Source: Enoplolaimus lenunculus
Taxonomy: Eukaryota > Nematoda > Enoplea > Enoplida > Thoracostomopsidae
NCBI GenBank assembly: GCA_030248215.1
Contig: JASANG010001081.1
Coordinates: 1 to 64,000, forward strand
Length of the DNA: 64,000 bases
Direction: 5' to 3'
Each line of letters opens with the position of its first letter. Positions within the stretch are counted from its first letter, which is position 1. This document shows, one piece after another, positions 27,049 through 41,240 of this stretch. The position numbers and the translations under genes are program-made. The notes under the pieces are model-generated. The model did not search any database. It was not told where the DNA came from and worked only from the letters and a program-made list of their open reading frames with translations.

Positions 27049-30000
27049 TTGTTTTGGTATTCATGTTATTACCATGAAGTAAAAATCCCGAACTTTACTA
27101 CTTTTGCAATTATTCAAAGTATTATGCGGTCTGAGGGGTTCGCAAAAACATGCTCAACTGAGTTATAATATGTTAGCTTGTAATTTTTTTGGATGGTTGC
27201 ACATACCAATTGCTGAGTTTAACATGCAGCTGCAGTATTTTAACGTAGCATATTTTAGTAAACATTTAACAATTTTGTTAGTTTTACCCACAATCATATT
27301 TATCCGCACTTAACGCTTCTGATTATTTTATTTAAATTAGTTTTCTTACAAAACAACGGTCGCTCGCTATTACTATACTTATATGTTGTAATTGCCCGTT
27401 CGATCAGACGTCTGCAGATATTCTACATCCCGAACATTGTAGAGCGTCGTCTACAATATAAAATTCAGCCGCGCCACAAAATGTGTCGTAGGTGAGGATT
27501 AACATTTACTCGTTATACCTCGACACAAAATTTTTCAGTTGACTTTACCTCAACACTTGTCACACAACCAGATTTGTGACAAAAGTTGAGGTAAATTTTT
27601 GTATTGTGAACGGCGCATAAATTTCACGTAGTGCTTACCAAATGTGTACCTGTTCTTCTGCATAATTACGGCTTGTAGCTGTTACAGTTGTGATATTTTA
27701 ACAAGTTATCAATAATTAGGATGTCATAGAAAAACAAGCTGAAATGGCCTGACACTGTTTATTGTCTAATTCTATACTGGTTAGCAGTATATTATATTTG
27801 CAACCAACAACATGTAAGTTGTATTTTCAACTGTCACTTGATGGTTGGTTTATACCTTATGATGGAATCCATCAGTCCAGTTCATCGCGATTTTAGCATG
27901 GTTCCAGTGAATTCTTATTCCGCCTGAAATTGTGGAAATTTTTTGATCACAATCCGGTTTCAACTGAGAACGAAATAAAATGATTTTAAATTTTACCGTT
28001 CAAAAAAAGCAACAATATCACAAACCGAATCCGACTAAGATTTGTTCTGGTTGGAACCTTGGATTTTAGCAACTGCATTTTTAAATATTAAGCCAGCATG
28101 TTTTGATGTTACGATGTGATGGAAAATTGCTCTCATTTCGAGTCATACGAGACATATACCAACTTTACTTTCGCACGTTTACATTTACTTTTTGGTCAGT
28201 AAGCCTGCGTTTGAATAGAATTTAAATTTATAATAAAGATTTTACAGTTCAAAAAAGAGCTTAAATCTTTTATTTTGTGTCTTTGATTGTAGTTTATTCA
28301 GAAATAACTGTTTTAGAAAGCGCCGCTTACGAAACAATCGTCAGCGCATTTAGGCCAGCAATATGTAACGTTTGTACGATCTTGTACAGAGCAATTGCGG
28401 CAAATCGTTGTCGACGAAATTTATATTACAGCATTGTTTGAAGTAAATTATTTTAATAATTATACTTAAAAATTGAATGCATATAACGTAACGTCAACGC
28501 AACGAACATTGCTTTTATAGCCCGTTATATTCAGTGGAGATGTATATTTCCGCATGATTGCCGAGTATAAATTTAGGTTTTAGACAAATTTTTTTGTTTT
28601 TGTCTAGGCTTAGAGTTAAGCTTTTTTAGACTTATTTTTTACGGTGTCGCTCAAGCTTGGAGATTAGGAACAATTGCGTAACCTACTGCTAGTGTTACCA
28701 GGCTTGGAAGCGGCCCGGTTTTATAGGGCTCGGTTCCATCACTCTCGGCCCGGGCCCGGGCCACTTGGCCCGGGTCCGCAAACCAGGTATAATTTTTCAA
28801 TGTATATTCATTAGCCATTGTACGTTAAATTTTGCCACTATAATTTGATGCTATAAAACCAACATTTATCAAGCACATTAGTTCAAACGTCAGTTCAAAC
28901 CTCGCCCTCATAGTCCCAGAACAGTCTTTTATTGAATTTGGCTGGCTACGATTCTGTTACACCTCATCACTGGTGGATGCAGGGGGGGGGGGACAATCTG
29001 GGCGTACGCCCCCGACAGGGTTCAAAACTTGAAACATAGTGTAGCCGAAAGATTAAATACAAAAACCAAAGATGATAATGCTACAAGCATAACCGTCACG
29101 TAAACCGAAAATATGTAACCCTGAATCCAGAAATAAGCAATAGCGATGTCCGGCAGTATTTAAAACATGCATCGCTGCAAACCATATATTACATGAACAG
29201 AACAATAGGCCCTATATATACAATATGTCTATAGTATTCTACAGCCAGCCCAAAACTTTGCGCAACACTACAAACGTGCATGTGTAATTGAAAATTCGGA
29301 ACACTATTTAATGTTTGTGTGTGACAAGGATGCTGTTATTTCTGGTGTGATCCAAGTCGTACTACGGTGCGAGTATATTTGACAATTCTCTTTGCACACC
29401 CCTGATTAACACAGGTATAGTATGCCCAGTTGAAGCGAAAAATGTGTACACGCAGAATTTAGCCAATTTTTCACAGTACAATCGGGATAAATTGCTAAAA
29501 ATTATAACAAAAATATTGGTATAATGTTTTTGTATTATTCTAGCATTGGAACGATCGTCAACTTAAAATGATAAATCAGTTCCTCGGTGAAAAATTAGAG
29601 CAGAGAATATGTAGTTGCAGAATTTAGCTTATTTTTTACAGTACAATCGGTATAAACGCTAAAAATTAAAACAAATATTGGCATAATTTTTTTGTATTAT
29701 TCTAGCATTGGTACGATCCTCAACTCAAAATGATAAATCAGTTCCTCGGCGAAAGATTAGAGCAGTCATTATCGACGTATCAACTCACGTGCTTATCGTT
29801 TATTGTCAAAGTTAGTGCAGGTTGTTCGTGGCTTCTTCGCAATTGATAATCTTTAAAACATTGAATTGCTAAGCACGATTGAAAACTGCAAAACGTCCAA
29901 TCAAACTATGTATGTCTGGCATGCCACCCATCTGTACTCTCAATTGTAATGTAGTTGCAGGCTGTCATTCATTTATCATTCACCCCGATAATTTTGTCTT

Positions 30001-30675
30001 CGACTACTGTTTAGCTGGGTTATTAGGTGTTTATGGAGCAATAACCGCATTCTGCTCATTTAATTTTGTTGAAATATATACAGTCGTTGCAACAAATGTT
30101 CACGCTTAATTTCATGTAAGCGAACCGTCGGGACCGTAGCCAAGGGGGGCCAGGGGGGCTCAGGTCCCCTGGAAATATTTGCCCCCCCCCCTACAAAGTT
30201 TTAACCTTGCTTGTAACTCATTGAAAACCCTTGAATTCCCCTCCTGAGAAATATTTAGCCCCTCCTAGCAAGGTGAGTTCGCTACTGGCCTGCCAACCGT
30301 AGATCAAAATAATTTGGCAGAAAATATTGTTGGGATATCCACAGCTTTTGATGATTGCGTAACAATAATTGTAACAACGTTTGTAAGTTTTTTTATTTTT
30401 TCCAGAAACTCTACTCAGACTTTGAAATGCACGGCATCGAAGAAGAAAAGTTGAACTCTAAAGCGTATCAAACGATCAGCAATCGAATCCAAGTTGAAGA
30501 AGCGAACGCCGCGTTGAACGAAGCTAATAATCCGCAAGGAGGAGGAGGCGGGGGTATGGGTGTTCCAGGTGCGTTGCCCAGTGTACCAAACGTTGGTGCC
30601 GCTGCGTCTGTTGCAAGTGGGGCAGCGAGCGGCGCGGCAGAGGCAGCCAAATCAATGTTTTCAATGTTCAAATGA
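972..30675 (+). CDS. CADPS: CADPS/CAPS, calcium-dependent secretion activator (3' part of gene)
   Basis: CAPS is a cytosolic and membrane-associated factor that primes dense-core vesicles for calcium-triggered exocytosis through its MUN/MHD region, which binds SNAREs. Exons seen: 972-1053 (less certain), 5966-6001, 6388-6489, 7463-7526, 7886-8018, 8304-8378, 8802-8908, 11723-11879, 13503-13644, 14240-14395, 14701-14812, 22079-22153, 22852-22935, 24372-24428, 28317-28442, 29706-29810, 30406-30675. Phases agree at each junction. Recognisable stretches are [47 protein letters not shown] and SKLGRYDEG, in the order known from animal CAPS. The N-terminal C2 and PH region lies left of the window. 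A short segment normally between AKNQ (14812) and HKCHQKVD (22079) was not found and may be a missed small exon. WDR5 is convergent downstream. Confidence 0.93.
2373..2654 (-). CDS. candidate small secreted protein, antisense in a CADPS intron
   Basis: A 93-codon ORF on the minus strand. It starts at the ATG of [18 protein letters not shown], which has the shape of a signal peptide (hydrophobic core, small residues, Cys18), and continues [16 protein letters not shown]. The mature part has Cys42 and Cys44 and several dibasic pairs (RR26-27, RR39-40, KK47-48, KK72-73). The stop codon overlaps an AATAAA hexamer. I do not recognise a family. It could be chance, since intron DNA this AT-rich yields ORFs of this length, but the coincidence of start codon, signal peptide and poly(A) hexamer is notable. 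Confidence 0.3.
   Translation of the reverse strand: MSYFLILLIFTARFASSCNFSYPTFRRLLSVEVLKQNSRRECGCILKKLPETQITTYLQDLEYNQLDYKNTKKFSRLLRSLLNTVFNEPIPLE
3729..4187. mobile_element. hAT-like non-autonomous element rich in ACCCGCGGGT
   Basis: Starts CAGAGTGGGACATTACCC and ends with the inverse of that terminus (GGGT.. TTCCCACTCTG on the plus strand). It is flanked by TTTCACGC (3721-3728) and TTTTATGC (4188-4195), which agree at six of eight bases, as expected for an aged 8-bp target duplication. The interior repeats the palindromic core ACCCGCGGGTA and carries no ORF. Related pieces lie at about 20220-20260, 53765-53850 and 55830-56170. Confidence 0.75.
4443..4611. mobile_element. inverted-end element carrying a TTAGGC-type array
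   Basis: Begins TTACAGGGACCTGCC and ends GGCAGCCCCTGTAA, an imperfect inverted terminal repeat. The middle has degenerate AGGCTTGG/TTAGGC motifs. A related end appears at about 2886 (GGGGCCTGTCCACTT). Confidence 0.6.
5966..8908 (+). CDS. CADPS: CADPS exon cluster at the start of the MHD/MUN region
   Basis: Six closely spaced exons (5966-6001, 6388-6489, 7463-7526, 7886-8018, 8304-8378, 8802-8908) with introns of about 0.3 to 1 kb. Together they encode [12 protein letters not shown], then a [12 protein letters not shown] block ending [12 protein letters not shown], then [20 protein letters not shown], then [14 protein letters not shown] and a variable linker ([17 protein letters not shown]), then a block containing [20 protein letters not shown]. 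The donor for 7886-8018 is placed at TTTAG|GTAATG rather than 7 nt earlier, because only that choice gives an in-frame join to 8304. The linker between the conserved blocks differs from vertebrate CAPS. Confidence 0.92.
8533..8705. mobile_element. MITE with GGCGGATCC ends
   Basis: GGCGGATCC at the left and GGATCCGCC at the right, 173 bp apart, with C-rich and G-rich runs just inside. Same-ended copies are at 24876-25048 and 26347-26525, and partial copies near 48555 and 60090. No coding capacity. It lies inside a CADPS intron and interrupts a TTAGGC-type array. Confidence 0.7.
8990..9880. repeat. fold-back built from CAATTGCCCAAACGA-like motifs
   Basis: The left part (about 8990-9225) repeats variants of ACGACAATTGCCCAAA on the plus strand; the right part (about 9645-9880) repeats the complement, GGGCAATT and TTTGGACAATTGTCGT. 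The two arms can pair around a centre of about 420 bp. Copies within each arm are degenerate. Confidence 0.65.
9911..10062. mobile_element. GGCCCGTAGCC-family MITE (inverted orientation)
   Basis: GGCCCGTAGTCAA at the left pairs with TTTGACTACGGGCC at the right. The interior shares TTTTCAGGAGGG and the C-run with other copies at 30131, 45457, 49701, 50838 and 55169. Confidence 0.78.
10678..10860. mobile_element. element with AACGTTCCGCCCCT end and AAGCCT array
   Basis: Runs from ACAGGGCCGTAACAGTACTA, through two arrays of CCTAAG, to CAGTCCCG and AACGTTCCGCCCCTGAT. The same layout recurs inverted at about 41092-41240, and at about 42390-42730, where a fold-back is inserted in the array. Confidence 0.7.
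11150..11226. mobile_element. 77-bp miniature with CCCGTAGCC / GGCTACGGG ends
   Basis: Perfect 9-bp inverted ends. Shares termini with the GGCCCGTAGCC family but is half the length with an unrelated interior, so it is an internally deleted or separate subfamily. Confidence 0.6.
11723..11879 (+). CDS. CADPS: CADPS exon, MHD core
   Basis: A 157-nt exon between TTTTCAG and GTGAGT. It encodes [20 protein letters not shown] and then [18 protein letters not shown], which aligns with the vertebrate stretch containing [15 protein letters not shown]. It leaves phase 1 (a single C), completed by CG at 13503. Confidence 0.93.
12471..13502 (+). repeat. 132-bp intronic minisatellite repeating a splice acceptor, 8 units
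   Basis: Units start near 12471, 12604, 12737, 12869, 13001, 13133, 13265 and 13397, so the period is 132 to 133 bp and copies are nearly identical. Every unit ends in the same pyrimidine tract and AG (12576, 12709, 12841, 12973, 13105, 13237, 13370 and 13501) followed by CGTCTATGAAAC. The last of these is the acceptor of the CADPS exon at 13503. The frame of that exon stays open leftwards through the array to about 12656. Five of the seven upstream AGs (exon starts 12711, 12843, 12975, 13107, 13239) are in phase with the exon. Confidence 0.95.
13503..13644 (+). CDS. CADPS: CADPS exon whose acceptor belongs to the minisatellite
   Basis: A 142-nt exon encoding [18 protein letters not shown] and then [20 protein letters not shown], aligning with the vertebrate [20 protein letters not shown] region. 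No AG occurs between 13503 and the conserved GKF codons, so the acceptor has to be the last AG of the tandem array. The first 15 exon bases are shared with every array unit. The exon ends KWEVR plus AA before GTAAAG. The next exon (14240) opens [11 protein letters not shown], so the Pro/Asn-rich linker present here in vertebrate CAPS is absent or carried by an exon I did not find. Confidence 0.9.
13660..13710 (+). repeat. tRNA-like B-box fragment
   Basis: GGGTTCGAGTCCCGTTGGTG resembles a Pol III B box with its downstream stem. No A box is visible upstream, since the exon lies there, so this is a fragment of a tRNA-derived SINE. Confidence 0.4.
14240..14812 (+). CDS. CADPS: CADPS exons, MHD region (14240-14395 and 14701-14812)
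   Basis: The first exon encodes [18 protein letters not shown] followed by [20 protein letters not shown] and EMIEKCVNK. The second encodes [20 protein letters not shown] and then [17 protein letters not shown]. Both align with vertebrate CAPS stretches ([20 protein letters not shown] and [20 protein letters not shown]). Phases 2 then 0. A 7.3-kb intron follows. Confidence 0.93.
14953..15169. mobile_element. MITE with ATTCTCAAATG ends
   Basis: Left end TATTCTCAAATGTGTGTAGC and right end GCATTTGAGAATATGGGC are inverted copies. ACCTATTACCAG near the left mirrors CTGGTGTGACAGGTGC near the right. Relatives: about 20597-20732 (better ends, GGGCC outermost), 60328-60557, and single ends near 16005, 25367, 48850 and 55380. 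Confidence 0.7.
15385..15685. repeat. 152-bp tandem dimer
   Basis: ATTATCTTGAATA at 15385 recurs at 15537. Both units contain GTTTGAGCATA, ATTCAACCGGT and GTTTGGAATCCAT. Diverged by roughly a tenth by eye. Confidence 0.75.
18147..20082. repeat. 1.9-kb fold-back built from GGAAATTGA motifs
   Basis: Outer arms of about 95 bp (18147-18242 and 19986-20082) are near-perfect inverted copies, including ATGCGTCATCCATTTTATCG and its complement. Inside the left arm, GGAAATTGA motifs repeat to about 18530; inside the right arm the complement, TCAATTTCC and CAATTTCAACC, repeats from about 19430. The centre (18560-19420) shows no coding signal. Confidence 0.75.
19434..19660. repeat. 115-bp tandem dimer in the fold-back
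   Basis: AAATTTCAACTTAGGAGGCC at about 19437 recurs at about 19552. Both units end near TTTCTAGAAACT. Nearly identical copies. Confidence 0.8.
20597..20732. mobile_element. MITE with GGGCCATATTTTCAAATG ends
   Basis: The left end pairs with CATTTGAGAATACGGGCCC at the right. 136 bp. The interior has CACCAACTGGTGATAGGTGC, shared with other copies. Confidence 0.7.
22079..22935 (+). CDS. CADPS: CADPS exons 22079-22153 and 22852-22935
   Basis: The first exon encodes [18 protein letters not shown] and then EKMIIEK, matching vertebrate HQYHSKIDELIEETVKEM. The second encodes [20 protein letters not shown] followed by LGTLMSFA, matching the LAKLSRYDEGTLFSSFLSF region. Both are in phase 0 with standard splice signals. 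The intron between them holds a TA-flanked inverted-repeat element (22422-22641). Confidence 0.92.
22422..22641. mobile_element. TA-flanked fold-back MITE full of GAGTCAAATTTGACTC
   Basis: CACTGCAAAAAATGG at the left and CCATTTTTTGCAGTG at the right, each flanked by TA. The element is almost one long palindrome and is tiled with TTGACTC/GAGTCAA. Ends and TA duplication suggest a Tc1/mariner-like or similar non-autonomous element. A second copy is at about 42446-42653. Confidence 0.8.
24372..24428 (+). CDS. CADPS: CADPS exon with probable GC splice donor
   Basis: A 57-nt exon after TTTACAG encoding [19 protein letters not shown], followed directly by GCAAGT. Phase 0 is required by both neighbours (22935 and 28317). 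The only nearby GT, five bases on, would break the frame, so AG|GCAAGT is taken as a GC-AG intron donor. It sits where the variable region before the YVTFVR block lies in other CAPS proteins. The protein stretch is not conserved, so the exon rests on phase and signals. Confidence 0.7.
24876..25048. mobile_element. MITE with GGCGGATCC ends (copy)
   Basis: Left end GGCGAATCC (one change), right end GGATCCGCC. 173 bp, in a CADPS intron. Confidence 0.65.
26347..26525. mobile_element. MITE with GGCGGATCC ends (copy)
   Basis: Perfect 9-bp inverted ends, 179 bp long, with AT-rich interior. In a CADPS intron. Confidence 0.68.
26962..27046. repeat. (ATT)n microsatellite
   Basis: About 25 uninterrupted ATT triplets, preceded by looser AT-rich repeats. 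Confidence 0.95.
27544..27595. repeat. hairpin with 21-nt arms
   Basis: TTTACCTCAACACTTGTCAC on the left arm pairs with GTGACAAAAGTTGAGGTAAA on the right, with a loop of about 10 nt and one or two mismatches. It probably belongs to a larger inverted-repeat element, since CCTCGACACAAAATTTT lies just upstream. Confidence 0.75.
28317..28442 (+). CDS. CADPS: CADPS exon, YVTFVR block
   Basis: A 126-nt exon in phase 0. It encodes [20 protein letters not shown] and then [20 protein letters not shown] plus FE, matching the vertebrate AYVTFVRHSQDVLRDKV and EEMYIERLFDQWY region. It lies between TTTTAG and GTAAAT. Confidence 0.92.
29452..29766 (+). repeat. about 162-bp tandem duplication of CADPS intron plus exon start
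   Basis: CAGAATTTAGC at about 29453 recurs at about 29618, and both copies carry AGTACAATCGG, a TTGTATTATTCTAG acceptor and the first 60 exon bases. It creates the decoy copy at 29544. Confidence 0.88.
29544..29603 (+). pseudogene. partial tandem copy of the next CADPS exon
   Basis: The 60 bases here match 29706-29765 with five differences, and the upstream intron (pyrimidine tract and TCTAG acceptor) is copied too. It covers only the 5' part of the exon: homology stops at LEQ, then intron-like sequence leads into the next copy. It reads [20 protein letters not shown] and then runs to a stop. No matching donor is present, so it looks like a decoy acceptor rather than a usable exon. Confidence 0.85.
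29706..29810 (+). CDS. CADPS: CADPS exon (functional copy)
   Basis: A 105-nt phase-0 exon encoding [20 protein letters not shown] and then [15 protein letters not shown], matching the vertebrate QWYNSSMNVICTWLTDRMD region. It lies 162 bp downstream of its partial copy. Donor is GTTAGT. Confidence 0.92.
30131..30290. mobile_element. GGCCCGTAGCC-family MITE
   Basis: Left GACCGTAGCCAAGGGGGGCC, right CTAGCAAGGTGAGTTCGCTAC. Contains the family landmarks CTTGCTTGTAACTCATTGAA and a C-run. It lies in the last CADPS intron. Confidence 0.78.
30406..30675 (+). CDS. CADPS: CADPS last exon with Gly/Ala-rich C terminus
   Basis: It begins [20 protein letters not shown] and [17 protein letters not shown], matching vertebrate [20 protein letters not shown] and NRLTVEEATA. 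The tail then becomes [15 protein letters not shown], an alanine-rich stretch, and ends KSMFSMFK before TGA. The vertebrate proteins I recall end in an acidic tail here, so this end differs. Confidence 0.92.
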   Translation, partial: KLYSDFEMHGIEEEKLNSKAYQTISNRIQVEEANAALNEANNPQGGGGGGMGVPGALPSVPNVGAAASVASGAASGAAEAAKSMFSMFK

Positions 30676-30820
30676 AGTCCGTTACGCGATTTGGAGACAA
30701 AATATTGACAAAATTGCCAGCTGACAATGCAGGCTGATGGACGATAAGAAGCGAACATAAACGTTTGGCTGGACACGGTGATCAAAATCAAATCAGAAAC
30801 AATAGCATCAAGATTTGAAG

Positions 30821-30826
30821 AATAAA
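30821..30826 (+). terminator. CADPS poly(A) signal
   Basis: AATAAA, about 145 bp after the CADPS stop codon and the first such hexamer on the plus strand after it. Confidence 0.6.
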
Positions 30827-31223
30827 CTTTTTGAGATCGTTGAAAATGTTTTAGTTTTTTGACAAAATTTATTGTTTTAAGTATTAAAAGATATTGTGCT
30901 ACTTATATCGCGCGTTGTTTGGAATTATATCACACTGTGTTGCTTGAACTATACATATATTTTTTGGCGGAACTTGTATGATTTTGATCGTTAGAAAAAT
31001 AGCCGATAAAATTTTCAAGTTCCATTTGTTCAATTATTTTGACGTTTAAAAGGAAAATAGGCAAATATTTTACATGGCCGCTGAGCAATTTTGCAGATTT
31101 TTTTGAGCCGAAAACTATATATAATCAACAGTAAGTAAATTACTGTAAACTCAGACAACGTTCTATTTAGTTACATTTATTGCAGCAACCGGCAAATTAT
31201 TGCAGTGATTTAAACCCAAAACT

Positions 31224-31480
<257 letters not shown>

Positions 31481-32039
31481 TACAAATTTATCTATTTTTA
31501 GCTTTATTTCTTTATAATTTCTTTACTCATATCGTTTATTTAAAAATACTATACTTCTCTTGCGAAGTCCACTGTCACAATATGCAATATTATATAATTT
31601 GATCGTTTATTTTTGTTAACAAATGTTCATAAATTGTGCTTAGAAGTTTTAGTACGTTTAAAATTATATGTGCAGAAATGCAAGCTAATGTTCCGAATAA
31701 AAATCGAGCATGTATAAACTATAAAATAACTAAACTTCTATTTAAATTCGAAATTGTCTCAGCGTGAAATATGTAACTTCATTAAGGATCAATGTTCACA
31801 ACTCGCTATCTGAGCCAACTGTATTTCTCATTCGTTCCAGAACTAAAAATTGTAATTTAGCCAGCAAAGCCAAGTTTCAGGCAAAGTTTACAAAAACATT
31901 CTGCAAACTATAGTTCACTGTTGCTTCTTAACTTGCTAGATTTTTGTTTCAAATGCAAACTTTTTATATTTGTATATAAATAACAGGGTACAACCTGAGA
32001 TCTGCTTCTGAACCCGGTAAGGAATCGACCTCCTGCTCA

Positions 32040-32640
32040 GCTACTTAGCATTTCTGCACAAAGATCTGGCAGTGAATTTCTAATTGTTTTGTAAAACATT
32101 TCAAATGGTGAAAATCATGTTGAGTTTTGCATTGAGATTCTGTAAGCAAATAGAGCGTAATCAACAAAGAAATCTTAATTTCGGCCTGAATGACGGAGGC
32201 AGACAGCATTTGTATTAACGTTTCATTAAACCTTTCGGTCAACCCATCGGTTTGTAGATAATGCTTGGTTGCAATTTCATGCAGCTAAGTAGTTTGGTTA
32301 CTTCTGTAACAAATTGTGAAGTAAAATTTGTACCCTGATCTGTTAAAGGTTGCTCAGGACAAGAATGAATTAATAATAAGTGGAATATATGATCATCCAC
32401 TGTGGTTGCTTCGGTATTGGCAACTGCATATGCTTTGCACTGTTAATGTGAAATAATCAGTAAAGACTGTTAGGTAAATGTTTCGAATAGTTTGAAGTAA
32501 AGGAACCATTACATCACATCCTACTAGTACAAATCCTCTTGCAGCATTGTGTTTTGGAATCATTGGTTGTTTGCTATGGTTAGGTTGATCTTTTCGTTTT
32601 GATATAAGTTCAGGAAGGCAGTGTCAACAGACATCTGACT
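32040..32640 (-). mobile_element. decayed Ty3/gypsy-type integrase fossil
   Basis: On the minus strand, short stretches recall the integrase core and its downstream part, most clearly a GLTERFNETL-like motif typical of Ty3/gypsy retrotransposons. It is a fragment only: no LTRs, gag or reverse transcriptase were seen around it, and it carries several breaks, so it is old and inactive. Confidence 0.65.
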
Positions 32641-33343
32641 ACCTACTTACTAAGAATTTCTAAAATTAATAACACAGTAACCATAATTTGAACATGATTT
32701 CTATTCTCCTCCTGCATCGGCAAAAGACTTTGATATTTAACTTTGTCGTTCTAGTACTGTATACATCCTATGACTGGGTTGTACCACCTCAGGTAAGCAT
32801 TTGCACCAATATTTAATTTGTTCAGAAGCAAGAAATTTTGTTACCTTCAAGGTTCTCCGGTTCATGCGGTCTGGGCAATCTTATCTGTTTTATTAATATA
32901 TTATGAACTGTTTAAGATCAACATTCGTCTAGCTGTTTCATATATTATATAAATTCATATATTTATAGTATTAATTCAAAATAAAAGCATTTCATTGAAG
33001 AACGCTTACTGTGGGATAAAAACTGACGCATGTTGTACTTAAACAAGCCGTTTTCATGATCAGTCGTTTTGGCTTACAACCGCCGGACCCTTCTCTTCGT
33101 TCTGCGCGGGTTCGGTTTCTACCGATACTAAAGTCTTTTTACCAGTTATACATATCTAAAAACCTTGAACGTTATGCAATCAACCAACTTGTTAAACATA
33201 GCGCCCGCATTGAACCTCGAACATGTTGATGCTAAAACTCCGGCTTTAGCCTTAGCAATATATTATACTGCCATGGGTACACGGCGAGCCCAATCTATTA
33301 CGCCCAGCACGATTGAAACATCCATGAAGTGACCTTTGTCAGC

Positions 33344-33666
33344 CAGGGTGGAACTAAAGGTCTGCCTCCGGTTCCGGCAGAACATCGGCCTCCGGCTCCG
33401 GTAGAATTTGCCGGAAAATTTTGCATATTTTTGCAAAATTTATCTGTTTAACGCGTTTCGTTTACTTTTGTTACGATTTTCGCGAACGGTTTTCCGAAAT
33501 TTCGCAAAAAATTAGCGTAACACCAAACAACATAACAACATATTGCACATATTGGCTAAAACGAACTAATTAACCGTCATTTTACAGCCTAATTTCGCCT
33601 CACCTCCGGGTCCGGCAAGTTTCGTTGACCTCCGGCCCCGGTATTTTCACCTCCGGTTGTACCCTG
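33344..33666. mobile_element. hAT-like non-autonomous element rich in CCTCCGG
   Basis: CAGGGTGGAAC at the left and GTTGTACCCTG at the right form inverted ends. Flanks TTGTCAGC (33336-33343) and TTGTCAAT (33667-33674) agree at six of eight bases, consistent with an 8-bp target duplication. The subterminal parts repeat CCTCCGGCTCCGGTA. Confidence 0.75.
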
Positions 33667-33950
33667 TTGTCAATATAGTAAAAAACATCTGAAGATATCG
33701 CATCATACAGTGAAAACCTTCAAGGTTTAATTGAATGAAAAACATCCAAAATTAGATATACACATCAAAAATCAATTGAGATCGTTCAATAATTTCGTCA
33801 CTTATGTCCGTAAAAACAGTATATAGCAGGTAAGCATGTACCGTACGATTTGCGAAATGCATTAATTGCAGGGTAGCTGCAAAGACGTACCAAATAGATA
33901 TATTGCAGTAAGCCTAAGTCATACTTGTCCGTTATGTGCACTGTATGTAT

Positions 33951-34460
33951 TGCGGGGTTCACGTTACCAATTGTGCGCTTCGTACCGGTTTTGTCATTAT
34001 GCCCATAGCGGTGCACAATAACTTTTTTGTTATCCATATGGATACAAACAGAAAATAAAATGTTGCCCATAGCTAGGTTGTTGAAATACTGACCTACCCA
34101 TATGGACACAGTCAAGATGTCTGCTAGTAGCCCATGTAGATGCCAACATAATGCACTTTCAAGCTTGCACTTTAAAACGGCTCCGTACAGTGAGTTTTGT
34201 TTTACAAGTCTGGTTTAGTTTTTTACAATATATCTTTCGAAAAAATCTAAAAAATTACGCTAGCTATAAATATTGCTAAAACAATCGCAAGGTACCCATA
34301 TGGGTAAAAAAACGAAAACTAGTTACCCATAGCTACAAACGTAATTACCCATATGGGTAGTAGCTAGCTAACAACCTATTCATATAGGTTGTTTTACCTC
34401 CTGTTATGGGTAGGTGACAAAAAAGGTCCCAAACACACAATCGGTAACGTGAACCCCGCA
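33951..34460. mobile_element. 510-bp inverted-repeat element with CCCATATGGG palindromes
   Basis: TGCGGGGTTCACGTTACC at the left is perfectly inverted at the right end, and weaker pairing runs on for some 60 bp. TAT flanks both sides. The interior has at least five variants of TACCCATATGGGTA plus GTTACCCATAGCTA motifs. No coding capacity for a transposase. Confidence 0.75.
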
Positions 34461-34732
34461 TATTTTAGTCGGCAGCATACTTTCCCTGTATGTCTGATTT
34501 TCCAGCTGTTTAACTTTCCGGTGCCACTAGTACCCGAATAAAACAAACTAGGATCAGTGCTAGAACCTAGAGCAGATACAAACACGACGTATTTGGCCAG
34601 TTTGTGCTTACACAACAATGTACAATATCAATGACGAATAGCATTTCGTACAATCTTATATACAGAGCACATCTTCCTCGTGACACGGAAGCTTTGCGGT
34701 GGTCTAAACCAAACTACATCCAATACGAAGGT

Positions 34733-40821
<6,089 letters not shown>

Positions 40822-41091
40822 AACGGACAGGAATCAGCAAGTAACAGTCTCTAAACTTAGTCACGTCTGCAAAAACAAAGTGCATAAACACTGACTAAAA
40901 TATATAATTTTATATACGTGCCAAGCTCATCAAGATCTCAACGTAACAAGTATAAAACAAACCTGTTTAACATTGAATAACACTTATCCATGTTCACAAA
41001 TATTTAGTACACTGTAAATCCCTAGCTATGCATTTTAAACAATATTTCCAAAACCATTTTAACTCAGAAGGTTTGGTCCGTGTAACGATTT

Positions 41092-41240
41092 AGGGGCGGA
41101 ACGTTTTATTGCGGTACTAGAACAAAAATTTGAGTTTTAGACTATTTTTTACTCAACTTTGGCTACGCGTAGGCTTTAGGCTTAGGCTTAGCTTAGGCTT
41201 AAGAATATGTTTATAATACTGTTCCGGCCCTGTTATTAGT
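41092..41240. mobile_element. TTAGGC-array element, inverse of 10678
   Basis: ATTTAGGGGCGGAACGTTTT at one end and ACTGTTCCGGCCCTGTTA at the other, with (TTAGGC)n between. Confidence 0.68.

Larger units (their letters stand above)
24429..28316. other. CADPS intron, repeats and hairpins
   Basis: Contains two GGCGGATCC MITEs, an (ATT)n microsatellite and a hairpin at 27544. No other coding signal seen. Confidence 0.55.
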
